A DNA stretch of 64,000 nucleotides from SIG437 sp045576235 (GTDB taxonomy: Bacteria; Bacillota; Clostridia; UBA1381; UBA9506). A model generated the notes under the pieces. The model was not told where the DNA came from and did no database searches. It worked only from the letters and a program-made list of their open reading frames with translations. The stretch's first letter is position 1. Each line of letters starts with the position of its first letter. Shown here one piece after another: positions 42,713 to 51,180 of this stretch. Location of the stretch: contig JAZNGA010000054.1 in assembly GCA_045576235.1 (NCBI GenBank), forward strand, positions 39,489 through 103,488. Direction: 5' to 3'. Both the position numbers and the translations under genes were made by a program.

Positions 42713-44218
42713 ATGAAGGCCGTAACAAGCGGGCAAATGAAAGAAATTGAAAGAATTGCAATTGAGGATTATAACATTCCTTCTGTTGTTCTGATGGAAA
42801 ATGCTGCAATAGGATTCTGCAATTCTCTTTTGAAAATTATTGATTTATCAAACAAGAAAATATGTGTTTTCTGTGGCAGAGGCGGAAACGGCGGCGATGG
42901 GTTTGCAATCGCCCGTCATTTGAAAAATATGTCCTGTAATGTTTCTTGTGTTATTGGCTTTGATGAAAGAAATGCAGAAGCCGCTCTGTCAAAGGATGCA
43001 TATATTAACTATCGTATCGCCTCAAATATGGAAATTGAAATTATTCCGTTTGAAGAAATGAATGAAAATTATGACCTCTTGATAGATGCGCTTTTGGGAA
43101 CAGGCTTAAAGGATGCTCCCAAAAAGCCCGAGTCTGACTTGATAAAAGCAATTAACGAAAGTGCTTCCTGCGTGGTCTCAGTTGATATTCCAAGTGGAGC
43201 TGATGCATCAGGCGGAAAAGTTTTTGGCGACTGTGTCCGTGCGGATTTCACCATCACTTTTTGCTGTGAGAAGGTTGGGCATTATCTTTATCCTTGTAAA
43301 GAATATGTTGGCAAACTTTTAACTGTGCCCATTTCAATACCCAAAACGATTGTTGATGGCTTAAGCACGGGGTTTTCCATTCTTGATGATGATATTTATT
43401 CCCACCTTCCACGAAGATATGACAACTCCCACAAAGGCGATTTCGGCAAAATTTTAGCTTTTGTCGGCTCGGATGGTATGACAGGTGCCGCCCTTTTGTC
43501 TGTCTCTTCCGCTTTTAAAAGCGGTGTCGGTATGGTAACTGTCGCATCAAGCAAAGAGGTTTTAAACAGTCTCGTTTTAAGCATCCCTGAGGCAATGACT
43601 CTTCCTCTGGAAGAAAAAGATGGCGAAGCTCTGCTGAGTGAAGCTCTTTTAAAAAATGATGTTCTCCTTTTGGGCTGTGGCATCGGAAGAAGCGCACAGG
43701 CAGAAAAACTCACCCATAAGCTTATCGAGACATCTCAAAAGCCGATGGTAATTGATGCTGATGCTATAAACCACTTGAGCAAAAAGGTGGATATATTAAA
43801 AAATAAAAAAGCGCCTGCCATTTTAACGCCTCATCTCGTTGAATTTTCACGCCTGACGGGCATTGACAAAAAACAAATTGAAGAAAACAAACTTGAACTG
43901 GCTTTAAATTTTTCTAAAAAATATGATGTTTTCCTCGTTTTAAAAAATGCGGATACCTTGGTCACCACGCCTGATGGCTTTGCCTATATCTGTCCTGTTT
44001 CAAACTCAGGCCTTGCCACTGCAGGTTCAGGCGATGTGCTCTCTGGCATAATTGCAGGGCTTCTTGCGCAAGGTGCTTCACCCGAAGTTGCGGCGAGCGC
44101 AGGTGTCTATATTCACTCTGCCTCAGGTGCTTTGGCCAAAGAGAGAAAAGGAGAAAGAAGCATGACTGCAAGCGACATCATATCAGGGCTTCCTGAACTT
44201 TTAAAAAAAATTAACTAA
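42713..44218 (+). CDS. nnrD: Bifunctional NAD(P)H-hydrate epimerase / ADP-dependent dehydratase
   Basis: Repairs hydrated NAD(P)H. The 501-residue fusion has an N-terminal YjeF_N epimerase domain (GQMKEIERIAIEDYNIPSVV, FCGRGGNGGDGFAIAR, DALLGTGL, SVDIPSGADA) and a C-terminal ribokinase-like dehydratase domain (HKGDFGKILAFVGSDGMTGA, LTPHLVEFSRLTG, TAGSGDVLSGIIAGLLAQG). The start is the ATG at 42713 with AGAGGTG upstream; an earlier in-frame GTG overlaps that ribosome site. It leads into alr 18 bases later, the usual nnrD-alr pairing. Confidence 0.96.
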   Translation: MKAVTSGQMKEIERIAIEDYNIPSVVLMENAAIGFCNSLLKIIDLSNKKICVFCGRGGNGGDGFAIARHLKNMSCNVSCVIGFDERNAEAALSKDAYINYRIASNMEIEIIPFEEMNENYDLLIDALLGTGLKDAPKKPESDLIKAINESASCVVSVDIPSGADASGGKVFGDCVRADFTITFCCEKVGHYLYPCKEYVGKLLTVPISIPKTIVDGLSTGFSILDDDIYSHLPRRYDNSHKGDFGKILAFVGSDGMTGAALLSVSSAFKSGVGMVTVASSKEVLNSLVLSIPEAMTLPLEEKDGEALLSEALLKNDVLLLGCGIGRSAQAEKLTHKLIETSQKPMVIDADAINHLSKKVDILKNKKAPAILTPHLVEFSRLTGIDKKQIEENKLELALNFSKKYDVFLVLKNADTLVTTPDGFAYICPVSNSGLATAGSGDVLSGIIAGLLAQGASPEVAASAGVYIHSASGALAKERKGERSMTASDIISGLPELLKKIN

Positions 44219-44236
44219 TGCAAAGGCTGTGAAAAA

Positions 44237-45388
44237 ATGATAACTGAAAAAACCTCCAGAACATGGAGAGAAATAAATTTAGATGCAATAAGGCATAATA
44301 TTAAACAGGTCCGAAAAAGAATTGATGAGCATACTATGATTATGGGAGTGGTTAAAGCCAATGCATATGGTCATGGTGCTGCAGAAGTTTCTCGCGTTAT
44401 GTTAGACTGCGGAGTTTCCATGCTTGCTGTTGCCGAAATAAACGAGGCGGAAGCGCTGAGAAAAGCAGGAATTGATGCTCCTGTTTTGATTTTAGGACCC
44501 GAAAATGTTATAGACATAAAAAAAGCAATAGCACTTTCTGTAACAACATCTGTAAATAACATAGATTATGCCCGTGCTCTTTCTCTTGAAGCTGAAAAAG
44601 CAGGCAAAACTGCTAAAGTTCACATCAAGCTTGACACAGGTATGACAAGAGTCGGATTTAACACGAACGAAAAGTCACTTGAAGAAATTGTAGAAATTGC
44701 TTCCTTTCCAAATGTTTTCATTGAAGGAATTTTCACCCATTTTGCCTGTGCTGACTGCGAAGACAGACAAGTCACCGACAGACAGTTTGAAAATTTTATG
44801 AATTTTGTTTCACGGCTTAAAGACCGCGGAGTTGAAATCCCGATAAAGCATGTTGCAAACAGCGCCGCAATTTTGAGATTTCCTGAATATCAGCTTGATA
44901 TGGTGCGCTCGGGAATAATTTCCTATGGCTACAGTCCGCTTGCAAAAAACATTCCATGCGATGCATCCTTAATGCCTGCGATGACCGTGAAATCTAAAAT
45001 AACAAGGATAAACCATGTTCCAAAAGAAACATCTGTAAGCTATGGTCACACTTTTACGACAAAAAACGAAGAAACAAAAATTGCCACAGTTCCAATTGGC
45101 TATGCTGATGGATTGCTTCGTGCCCTTTCAAACAAAGGCTTTTTCTCTGTTTCTCAAAAAAATGTTCCTGTAATCGGAAGGATTTGTATGGACCAATGTA
45201 TGATTGATGTAACTTCTGTCAATAATATAGATATCGGCGACGAAGTTATCATTTTCGGAGATGGCAAAAACAGCCTGATAACAGCTGACACCTTAGCTGA
45301 TTTTCTCGGCACAATCAGTTATGAAATTCTTTGCCACATAAGTCACAGAGTCCCCTGCGTTTTTGTAGATGGCGGGGAGATATGGTAA
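44237..45388 (+). CDS. alr: Alanine racemase
   Basis: A PLP enzyme providing D-alanine for the wall. At 383 residues, it has the PLP lysine in MGVVKANAYGHGA (about residue 38), KLDTGMTRVGF, THFACADCED, the second catalytic tyrosine in VSYGHTFTTKNE and the C-terminal IGRICMDQCMIDVT. It joins murI and ddl as the third D-amino acid wall gene of the window. The downstream mazEF pair completes the alr-ndoAI-ndoA order known in Bacillus. Confidence 0.97.
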   Translation: MITEKTSRTWREINLDAIRHNIKQVRKRIDEHTMIMGVVKANAYGHGAAEVSRVMLDCGVSMLAVAEINEAEALRKAGIDAPVLILGPENVIDIKKAIALSVTTSVNNIDYARALSLEAEKAGKTAKVHIKLDTGMTRVGFNTNEKSLEEIVEIASFPNVFIEGIFTHFACADCEDRQVTDRQFENFMNFVSRLKDRGVEIPIKHVANSAAILRFPEYQLDMVRSGIISYGYSPLAKNIPCDASLMPAMTVKSKITRINHVPKETSVSYGHTFTTKNEETKIATVPIGYADGLLRALSNKGFFSVSQKNVPVIGRICMDQCMIDVTSVNNIDIGDEVIIFGDGKNSLITADTLADFLGTISYEILCHISHRVPCVFVDGGEIW

Positions 45389-45398
45389 TATTTTAGCA

Positions 45399-45427
45399 TT
45401 GACGAAAATTGTTCTGCGCTATATAAT
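45399..45427 (+). promoter_or_regulatory. Strong promoter of the mazEF operon
   Basis: -35 TTGACG (45399-45404), 17 bases, -10 TATAAT (45422-45427), just after the alr stop. mazEF can therefore be expressed independently of alr. Confidence 0.7.
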
Positions 45428-45473
45428 ATTATTGTACCCAAATAACACTATGACGAATGGGGGCTTGACTATT

Positions 45474-45749
45474 TTGTCACAACTCAAGAAAGTTTTGATA
45501 ACCGTTCCCGAAAATTTGCTCAACGAAGCAGATGAACTTGTTAAAAGTGAAAAAATGAACAGAAGCGAATTTATTCGTGAGGCGATGAAGCTTTATATCA
45601 AAGAAAAAAGGCGCAGTAAGCTTCGCTCACAAATGGAAAAGGGTTATCAGGAAATGGCAGAAATTAATCTTGCTGTTTCTGAAATGTATTTTGAGGCAGA
45701 AAGCGAGGCTTTTTCTGCCGCAGAGGAAAAACTGGCGGAGTGTGAATAG
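45474..45749 (+). CDS. MazE/EndoAI-type ribbon-helix-helix antitoxin
   Basis: A 91-residue antitoxin. The start is a TTG at 45474 with GGGGG ten bases upstream. N-terminal ribbon-helix-helix KVLITVPENLLNEADELVKS followed by NRSEFIREAMKLYIKE is the CopG/EndoAI DNA-binding fold; the C-terminal tail (SQMEKGYQEMAEINLAVSEM) is the toxin-wrapping segment also seen in Bacillus EndoAI. It probably autoregulates the promoter at 45399. A longer upstream reading into alr is unlikely. Confidence 0.9.
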   Translation: MSQLKKVLITVPENLLNEADELVKSEKMNRSEFIREAMKLYIKEKRRSKLRSQMEKGYQEMAEINLAVSEMYFEAESEAFSAAEEKLAECE

Positions 45750-45750
45750 A

Positions 45751-46101
45751 GTGATTGTTAAAAGAGGAGATATTTTTTATGCGGATTTAAGCCCCGTAGT
45801 TGGTTCGGAACAGGGGGGAGTGAGACCTGTTTTGGTTGTGCAGAACGATGTGGGAAATAAATTCAGTCCTACTGTTATCATATCTGCAATAACCTCGCAG
45901 ATTAACAAAGCTAAGCTGCCTACCCATATAGAGATAAATGCCGATGAATATGGCCTTGCCAAAGACTCTGTCATTCTTTTAGAACAAATAAGAACGATAG
46001 ATAAAAGAAGGCTCAAAGAAAAAATCGGCAAACTTGATGATAATCTTATGCAAATGGTAGATGATGCGCTTTCTGTAAGTTTTGGTCTCACCGGAATTTG
46101 A
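45751..46101 (+). CDS. MazF/EndoA endoribonuclease toxin
   Basis: A 116-residue mRNA interferase. The start is GTG at 45751, one base after the antitoxin stop, with CGGAGTG upstream. VKRGDIFYADLSPVVGSEQG and GVRPVLVVQNDVGN, FSPTVIISAITSQ, KLPTHIEI and DSVILLEQIRTIDKRRL are the EndoA hallmarks, including the catalytic Arg and Thr of the PRPxxxxxN and S-P-T/AxT loops. No defect is visible, so the pair should be functional. Confidence 0.95.
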   Translation: MIVKRGDIFYADLSPVVGSEQGGVRPVLVVQNDVGNKFSPTVIISAITSQINKAKLPTHIEINADEYGLAKDSVILLEQIRTIDKRRLKEKIGKLDDNLMQMVDDALSVSFGLTGI

Positions 46102-46133
46102 GTGATAAATTATTATTTTGGTTGGTTATACTT

Positions 46134-46179
46134 AAAAAAGGAGCTGCAACAAGACGAATTTTGTTGCAGCTCCTTTTTT
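46134..46179 (+). terminator. Intrinsic terminator after mazF
   Basis: A 19-bp perfect stem, 46134-46152 with 46161-46179, has core GGAGCTGCAACAA, an eight-base loop and a closing T run. Confidence 0.92.
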
Positions 46180-46192
46180 GGCCGGACGAAAA

Positions 46193-46225
46193 ATAGCGTA
46201 GTAGTCATTTAAACTACTACGCTAT
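46193..46225 (-). terminator. Terminator of the P1 peptidase operon
   Basis: ATAGCGTAGTAGT (46193-46205) pairs perfectly with ACTACTACGCTAT (46213-46225) over a seven-base loop. On the minus strand a run of five T follows. Confidence 0.75.
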
Positions 46226-46270
46226 GAAAAGTCTAACTTTTTGGGGGGACATCATTTGCTACAGCCTTTT

Positions 46271-47227
46271 TTATATGTCTTTAGCACATTTTAATCCAAA
46301 CGCAGCTTCTGCATTTAAAACAGCATTTATAATTGCTTTTTGAAAAACTCGCGCAGCTATCGTTCCCACAACATCTGCACTTGCCTCAACATCGCCAACT
46401 GACAAAGCATAAATGCTGTCTCCGTCAGCACTCGTGTGAACGGGAGAAACTGCTCGCGCCATTCCGTTATGCGCCATTTGTGCGACCTTGTTCATCTTTG
46501 TCTTATCAAGGGCGGCATTTGTTATGACTGCACCTATAGTTGTGTTTGATGTGAACAGATTTTCCGAGTTCATACACATCTCATAAAGCGCGTTTTCCGA
46601 ATTTCTGAACGATTTTTTATCATCAGATAAGAGCCCTGCTATGATGTTTCCTTTTTCATCGAAAACATCCCCCAAAGCATTTACAACAGCAATTGCTCCC
46701 ACCTTGAGCTTTCCTATGCTTACAGCATAAGAGCCGACTCCCGATTTCATCGCAAACCGCTCTCCCATAAGCTTTCCGACAGTCGCTCCCTGCCCTGCAC
46801 CGTAGTTTCCGTCTTTATAGTTTCCTTTTTCTGCATTTTCGCACGCTTTATATCCCATAGTTTTATCAGGAAAAGCATCTTTTTCTCCCACTCCCAAATC
46901 AAAAATGCACGATGTGCAAACAAGCGGAACGGGAACTATTCCTGTTTCAAAGCCTATGCCCTTCTCTTTGAGATATTGCATAACTCCGTCTGCTGCACCA
47001 AGTCCGAAGGCACTGCCTCCCGAAAGCAAAACAGAGTGAATCTCTTCTGCCGCTGCAAGAGGATTTAAAAGTCCTGATTCTCTCGACGCAGGACCGCCAC
47101 CGCGTATGTCAAGTCCTGCTTTAGCTCCTCTTTCGCAAATGATGACAGTCGCCCCTGTGCCTTTTTGAGAATCTTCTTCATTTCCTATTTTAATGTTTTC
47201 TATTTCTGTAATCTTAATTTCTTTCAT
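46271..47227 (-). CDS. P1 family peptidase (DmpA/BapA type)
   Basis: A 318-residue self-processing Ntn-type aminopeptidase. Visible: IGNEEDSQKGTGATVIICER, GGGPASRESGLLNPLA, LSGGSAFGLGAADGVMQYL, ATVGKLMGERFAMKSGVGSY, and the processing/nucleophile region in NTTIGAVITNAALDKTKMN. Characterised members cleave beta-amino acid or D-amino acid amides and N-terminal residues. The ATG overlaps the stop of the ECF gene (TGATG), so it is translationally coupled to a transporter component. No signal peptide, so it acts in the cytoplasm on imported substrates (inference). Confidence 0.92.
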   Translation of the reverse strand: MKEIKITEIENIKIGNEEDSQKGTGATVIICERGAKAGLDIRGGGPASRESGLLNPLAAAEEIHSVLLSGGSAFGLGAADGVMQYLKEKGIGFETGIVPVPLVCTSCIFDLGVGEKDAFPDKTMGYKACENAEKGNYKDGNYGAGQGATVGKLMGERFAMKSGVGSYAVSIGKLKVGAIAVVNALGDVFDEKGNIIAGLLSDDKKSFRNSENALYEMCMNSENLFTSNTTIGAVITNAALDKTKMNKVAQMAHNGMARAVSPVHTSADGDSIYALSVGDVEASADVVGTIAARVFQKAIINAVLNAEAAFGLKCAKDI

Positions 47228-47808
47228 CACTGTTTGCCCGTCCTCTTAAAAAGCTTGATGAGTGGCTTGCAGACAGCAACAGAAATTATAACCGCTGCCA
47301 CCATTTCCAAAAGACCATTGATGCTTACTATATATGTAAAAATATCCGCTAAAAGCATTCCGTCAAAAAAAACCATCAGGCAAAAGAGCACCAAGAATGT
47401 GTGAACTACGGTTGATATTCCGGCTGCAATCCCAATCGAAACATTTTCTTTAAGCTTCGTCTTGTTTAATAGATTTAAAATTAACCCCGGTAAGATTCCA
47501 AGGATGATTCTCGGGACAACACACATCACAACAGATGCCAGGGCGTTTCCGCTTAAAATTGGTGAAAAGAAAATGTCTCCTCCGGCAGGTTCCATTATTG
47601 CCTTAATCATTGAAATTATTCCAAAAGCGAGCCCTAGCACTCCGCCATAAGCATATCCTAATATTATTGAGCCTACTATAACGGGAATGTGCATTATTGT
47701 TATTGACACGAGCGGCGGAACGGAAATGAAACCAAGCGGAGTAAATCCTAAAATGATTAAAAGCGCAAGTATCAGTGCAAGTCTTGTGAAGTTTTGTGTT
47801 TTTCCCAT
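47227..47808 (-). CDS. ECF transporter substrate-binding (S) component
   Basis: A 193-residue protein with five to six membrane helices. FTPLGFISVPPLVSITIMHI followed by PVIVGSIILGYAYGG is the loop pattern of ECF S components, closest in my memory to pantothenate-type (PanT) ones, but the ligand is not proven. The AT module (EcfA/EcfT) is not in the window, so it would share a group II module elsewhere. No riboswitch was seen; it follows yigZ at 20 bases. Confidence 0.88.
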   Translation of the reverse strand: MGKTQNFTRLALILALLIILGFTPLGFISVPPLVSITIMHIPVIVGSIILGYAYGGVLGLAFGIISMIKAIMEPAGGDIFFSPILSGNALASVVMCVVPRIILGILPGLILNLLNKTKLKENVSIGIAAGISTVVHTFLVLFCLMVFFDGMLLADIFTYIVSINGLLEMVAAVIISVAVCKPLIKLFKRTGKQ

Positions 47809-47828
47809 ATTTCTCTTCCTTTCGGGGT

Positions 47829-48464
47829 TTAAAAATTTTTGGATGCGATAAAACTATCGCCTGTTTCTTTAATTATTGCGGCTCCGTTGGTTGCATCAAC
47901 AACATCTTTTTCAAAGCGTTCTGCTTTTTCCATTTCAACAGAGACACTAATTTTGACTGTTTCGCCATATTCTATTGAATCAAGTATATAGCCGTTGTTT
48001 TCAACAAGATATTTCACCTTGCCAAACATATCATAAGAGCATTCTACCGAATAGCGTTTAACTGTTATCATAGTCACAATTTCAGCGGCATCTATTCCCA
48101 TTTTGGCGCTTTTAGAATATGCCCTGACGAGCCCCCCTGCCCCAAGAAGCGTTCCGCCAAAATATCTCGTGACAACAATGGCAACATCAAAAAGACCTTC
48201 TTTTTTCAAAACCTCCATCATAGGAAGCCCCGCAGTTCCGCCAGGCTCTCCGTCATCTGAAAACCTTGCAATGTTGTCTTTTCTTATGCAATATGCATAT
48301 GTGTTATGAGTTGCATCATAATGCTCTTTTTTCTTTTTATTTATAAACCAGAGAGCCTCTTCCTCCGTTTTCACAGGCATTACAGCCGCAATAAACCGCG
48401 ATTTTTTTTCTATCAGCTCTGCAGAGTTCTCTTTTAAAACTGTTTTATATGATTCATTGTGCAT
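47829..48464 (-). CDS. YigZ/IMPACT family protein
   Basis: A 211-residue protein of the YigZ/YvyE family. The N-terminal domain has IEKKSRFIAAVMPVKTEEEA, ATHNTYAYCI, FSDDGEPGGTAGLPMMEVL and VVTRYFGGTLLGAGGLVRAY, the UPF0029 signature; a ferredoxin-like C-terminal DUF1949 domain follows. Role unknown, with links to translation control by homology to eukaryotic IMPACT. It lies two bases after hflX on the same strand. Confidence 0.95.
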   Translation of the reverse strand: MHNESYKTVLKENSAELIEKKSRFIAAVMPVKTEEEALWFINKKKKEHYDATHNTYAYCIRKDNIARFSDDGEPGGTAGLPMMEVLKKEGLFDVAIVVTRYFGGTLLGAGGLVRAYSKSAKMGIDAAEIVTMITVKRYSVECSYDMFGKVKYLVENNGYILDSIEYGETVKISVSVEMEKAERFEKDVVDATNGAAIIKETGDSFIASKNF

Positions 48465-48466
48465 GA

Positions 48467-49744
48467 TTAATCACACCTGTATTCTCTCAGTTCATTATAT
48501 GTCTTGCTGTCGAGCAAAACAGAAATTTTCGTTCCTTCGGGCTGATATTCTTCTTCTAAAACTGTGTGCTCGCTATGAAGAAATGAGAGCACGCTCCCTT
48601 TATCATATGGAATTAAAAGAGTAATCTTTTCCTTTTTTCCCGGAAGAATTTCGCCAATTAGTTCAATCAGCCTATCTGTATTATACTCCTTTTTTGCACT
48701 GATTTCAACAACAAATTCACAGCCCTCAACTTCTTTTGGCAAGACGACTTCTGTTTCTTTTGCATCTATTTTATTAAAAACACATATCATAGGCTTTTCA
48801 TTTGCAGAAAGCCCCGAAAGAATTGTGTTCACCACTTTTATATGTTTTTCATATTCGTGGCTTGACGCATCAACAACATTTAAAATTGCATCAGCAAAGG
48901 TGACTTCCTCAAGTGTTGATTTAAATGCTTCTATCAAGTGATGCGGAAGCTTGCTAATAAAGCCAACTGTGTCAACCAATAAAACATTTCTTCCGTCAGG
49001 CAAAGTGATTCCCCTGACCGTTGGGTCAAGCGTCGCAAAAAGCTTGTTTTCCGCCAAAACATCTGCCCCTGTCAACGCGTTTAAAAGCGTTGATTTTCCT
49101 GCATTTGTGTAGCCTGCGAGCGCAACAACCAAAGCGTCCTTTCGGCTTTTTGAATTCCTTATAAGGTCGCGATGCGCCTTGATTTCCTTAAGCTCTGACT
49201 GAAGCTTATGAATTTTTGTCCTGATATGTCTTTTGTCGGTTTCAAGCTTGGTTTCACCGGGCCCTCTGGTGCCAATGCCACCGCCTAATCTCGAAAGAGC
49301 AACGCCTCTTCCTGTCAGTCTTGGAAGCATATATTTAAGCTGGGCAAGCTCAACCTGAAGCTTGCCTTCCTTGGTGACTGCATGGCGTGCAAAAATGTCT
49401 AAAATCAGCATACTTCTGTCGATAACCCGAACATCAAGCGCATTTTCTATGTTTCTTATCTGCATTGGTGTTAGCTCGTCATCAAAGATAACAATGTCTG
49501 CCTCCAAACTTTCGCACGCCTCTTTTAATTCGAGCAGCTTTCCTTCGCCAAGATAAGTCGCATTTTCAATTGTTGGTCTGTTCTGCACCAAAACTCCGAC
49601 AACGACAGCCCCCGCAGTGTCAGCAAGCCTTTCAAGCTCTGCAATTGAAGAATCAGTCGTGTCAGCAAGCTCATCAAGCGCTCCTGTGTGAACCCCTGCT
49701 AAAATAGCATTTTCCACAACTTCTTTTGTCTCATGAAATTCCAT
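48467..49744 (-). CDS. hflX: Ribosome-associated GTPase HflX
   Basis: Splits stalled or hibernating ribosomes. It is 425 residues: an N-terminal ND1 domain (LVQNRPTIENATYLGEGKL, VIFDDELTPMQIRNIE, VIDRSMLILDIFARHA), a linker GGGIGTRGPGETKLE, and a G domain with ALAGYTNAGKSTLLNALTG, DTVGFI and NKID. AAGGAG lies before the ATG; an extended -10 is about 31 bases upstream. Confidence 0.97.
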   Translation of the reverse strand: MEFHETKEVVENAILAGVHTGALDELADTTDSSIAELERLADTAGAVVVGVLVQNRPTIENATYLGEGKLLELKEACESLEADIVIFDDELTPMQIRNIENALDVRVIDRSMLILDIFARHAVTKEGKLQVELAQLKYMLPRLTGRGVALSRLGGGIGTRGPGETKLETDKRHIRTKIHKLQSELKEIKAHRDLIRNSKSRKDALVVALAGYTNAGKSTLLNALTGADVLAENKLFATLDPTVRGITLPDGRNVLLVDTVGFISKLPHHLIEAFKSTLEEVTFADAILNVVDASSHEYEKHIKVVNTILSGLSANEKPMICVFNKIDAKETEVVLPKEVEGCEFVVEISAKKEYNTDRLIELIGEILPGKKEKITLLIPYDKGSVLSFLHSEHTVLEEEYQPEGTKISVLLDSKTYNELREYRCD

Positions 49745-49774
49745 ATAAAGCTCCTTGGAAAAATATATGTTTAT

Positions 49775-49783
49775 AGTATATCA
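49775..49783 (-). promoter_or_regulatory. Extended -10 promoter of hflX
   Basis: Minus strand TGATATACT (TG-A-TATACT) about 31 bases upstream of the hflX ATG; no clear -35. Confidence 0.4.
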
Positions 49784-49856
49784 CGAAAATGGAATTTTGT
49801 ATATCTTTTTTTCTTTTAAGTTCATAAAGACCAAAAATAAACAGGCCTCTCTGCAT

Positions 49857-49885
49857 AAAAAAACAGCACAGCTTTCGCTGTGCTG
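49857..49885 (-). terminator. Intrinsic terminator after the ABC ATPase gene
   Basis: CAGCACAGC (49864-49872) pairs with GCTGTGCTG (49877-49885) over four bases. On the minus strand a run of seven T follows. Confidence 0.88.
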
Positions 49886-49899
49886 CAAATTTTTAAATG

Positions 49900-51015
49900 T
49901 TAGTTTAAGATTGCAACTTCTGTTTCTTTGTCGAAGAGGTGAATCTTATTGCCGTTTAAGTAGAGAACAACATCGTCTCCCTGTTTAGCCTGGTTCTTCG
50001 GAGAAACTCTTGCAACAAATGCTGCTCCTTCAACTGTCACATGGAGATGTGTTTCAGCACCCATAAGCTCACCAATTTCAACATGAGCATGGAGCTCGCA
50101 GTTAGGTGTTACCTCAAGCGCGTTCGGAATATCGTGAATGTCTTCAGGTCTGATACCAAACACAACTTTTTTGCCAACATATTCTTCAGCATTGAACTTC
50201 TTAACCTGTTCTTCGGGAAGCTCTAAAACATCTTCGCCAACTTTTACGCTGTAGCCAGATGCTCCACCCTTAACCAGTTCTGCATCAATGAAGTTCATCG
50301 GGGGGCTTCCTATAAAGCCGGCAACAAACATGTTAACAGGGCTATCGTAAAGAGTCTGAGGTGAGTCAATCTGCTGAATGAAGCCATCCTTCATAACAAC
50401 AATTCTTGAACCCATTGTCATAGCTTCAACCTGGTCATGTGTAACATATATAAATGTTGTAGCAAGTCTCTTATGGAGTTTTGTGATCTCTGCTCTCATC
50501 TGACCTCTTAATTTAGCGTCAAGGTTAGAAAGCGGTTCGTCCATCAAGAAAACTTTAGGCTCACGAACGATAGCACGACCGAGAGCAACTCTCTGTCTCT
50601 GACCGCCTGATAAAGCCTTCGGCTTTCTGTCTAAGAGATGAGCGATATCAAGAATTCTTGCAGCCTCGTCAACGCGTTTTTTGATTTCAGCCTTGGGCAT
50701 TTTCTTAAGCTTAAGTCCGAATGCCATGTTGTCGAAAACTGACATATGAGGATAAAGAGCATAGTTCTGGAAAACCATTGCTATATCTCTGTCTTTAGGA
50801 GCAACTTCATTCATGATTTTACCATCAATGTAAAGCTCTCCCTCTGAAATATCCTCAAGACCTGCAATCATTCTGAGTGTTGTAGATTTACCGCAGCCTG
50901 AAGGTCCAACCAAAACGATGAACTCTTTGTCTGCAATATCTAAATTGAAGTCACTAACAGCTGTAACTCCACCGGCATATTTTTTATATATACCCTTTAA
51001 ATTAAGATTTGACAT
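49900..51015 (-). CDS. MsmK/UgpC-type ABC transporter ATPase (orphan)
   Basis: A 371-residue sugar-ABC ATPase. Walker A GPSGCGKSTTLRMIAGLE (about 37-54), Q-loop MVFQNYALYPHMSV, signature LSGGQRQRVALGRAI, Walker B VFLMDEPLSNLD, H-loop YVTHDQVEAM and a C-terminal TOBE regulatory domain (FGIRPEDIH) identify the MalK/MsmX/UgpC group. There are no permease or binding-protein genes nearby. In Firmicutes such a solitary ATPase usually energises many carbohydrate importers (established for MsmX). Start: GGGAGG eight bases before ATG. The 165-base gap to tex is AT-rich and I see no clear promoter there. Confidence 0.95.
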   Translation of the reverse strand: MSNLNLKGIYKKYAGGVTAVSDFNLDIADKEFIVLVGPSGCGKSTTLRMIAGLEDISEGELYIDGKIMNEVAPKDRDIAMVFQNYALYPHMSVFDNMAFGLKLKKMPKAEIKKRVDEAARILDIAHLLDRKPKALSGGQRQRVALGRAIVREPKVFLMDEPLSNLDAKLRGQMRAEITKLHKRLATTFIYVTHDQVEAMTMGSRIVVMKDGFIQQIDSPQTLYDSPVNMFVAGFIGSPPMNFIDAELVKGGASGYSVKVGEDVLELPEEQVKKFNAEEYVGKKVVFGIRPEDIHDIPNALEVTPNCELHAHVEIGELMGAETHLHVTVEGAAFVARVSPKNQAKQGDDVVLYLNGNKIHLFDKETEVAILN

Positions 51016-51180
51016 TTTGTTTTCCTCCCTTTAATTAACTATTGTATATGATAACATAAAAAAGCTTTAATTGTTAGTCTCTTTTTTACCAAAAATAAAA
51101 AAATTTTTTTAGTAACATTGCATAAACAGTTTAAAAATGTGCAAAAAAAGCTGTTTTTATCTCACTTTTTTTGTTTGTTT

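Noticed and set aside
46193..46225. 13-bp inverted repeat considered as transposon ends
   Set aside because: Loop of seven bases and a T run on the minus strand make it an ordinary terminator of the P1 peptidase unit.
47809..47828. Riboswitch upstream of the ECF S component
   Set aside because: The gap to yigZ is only 20 bases and the gene lies inside an operon.
51016..51180. AT-rich gap between the ABC ATPase gene and tex considered for a promoter or small RNA
   Set aside because: No pair of hexamers with correct spacing and no stable hairpin could be supported by eye.
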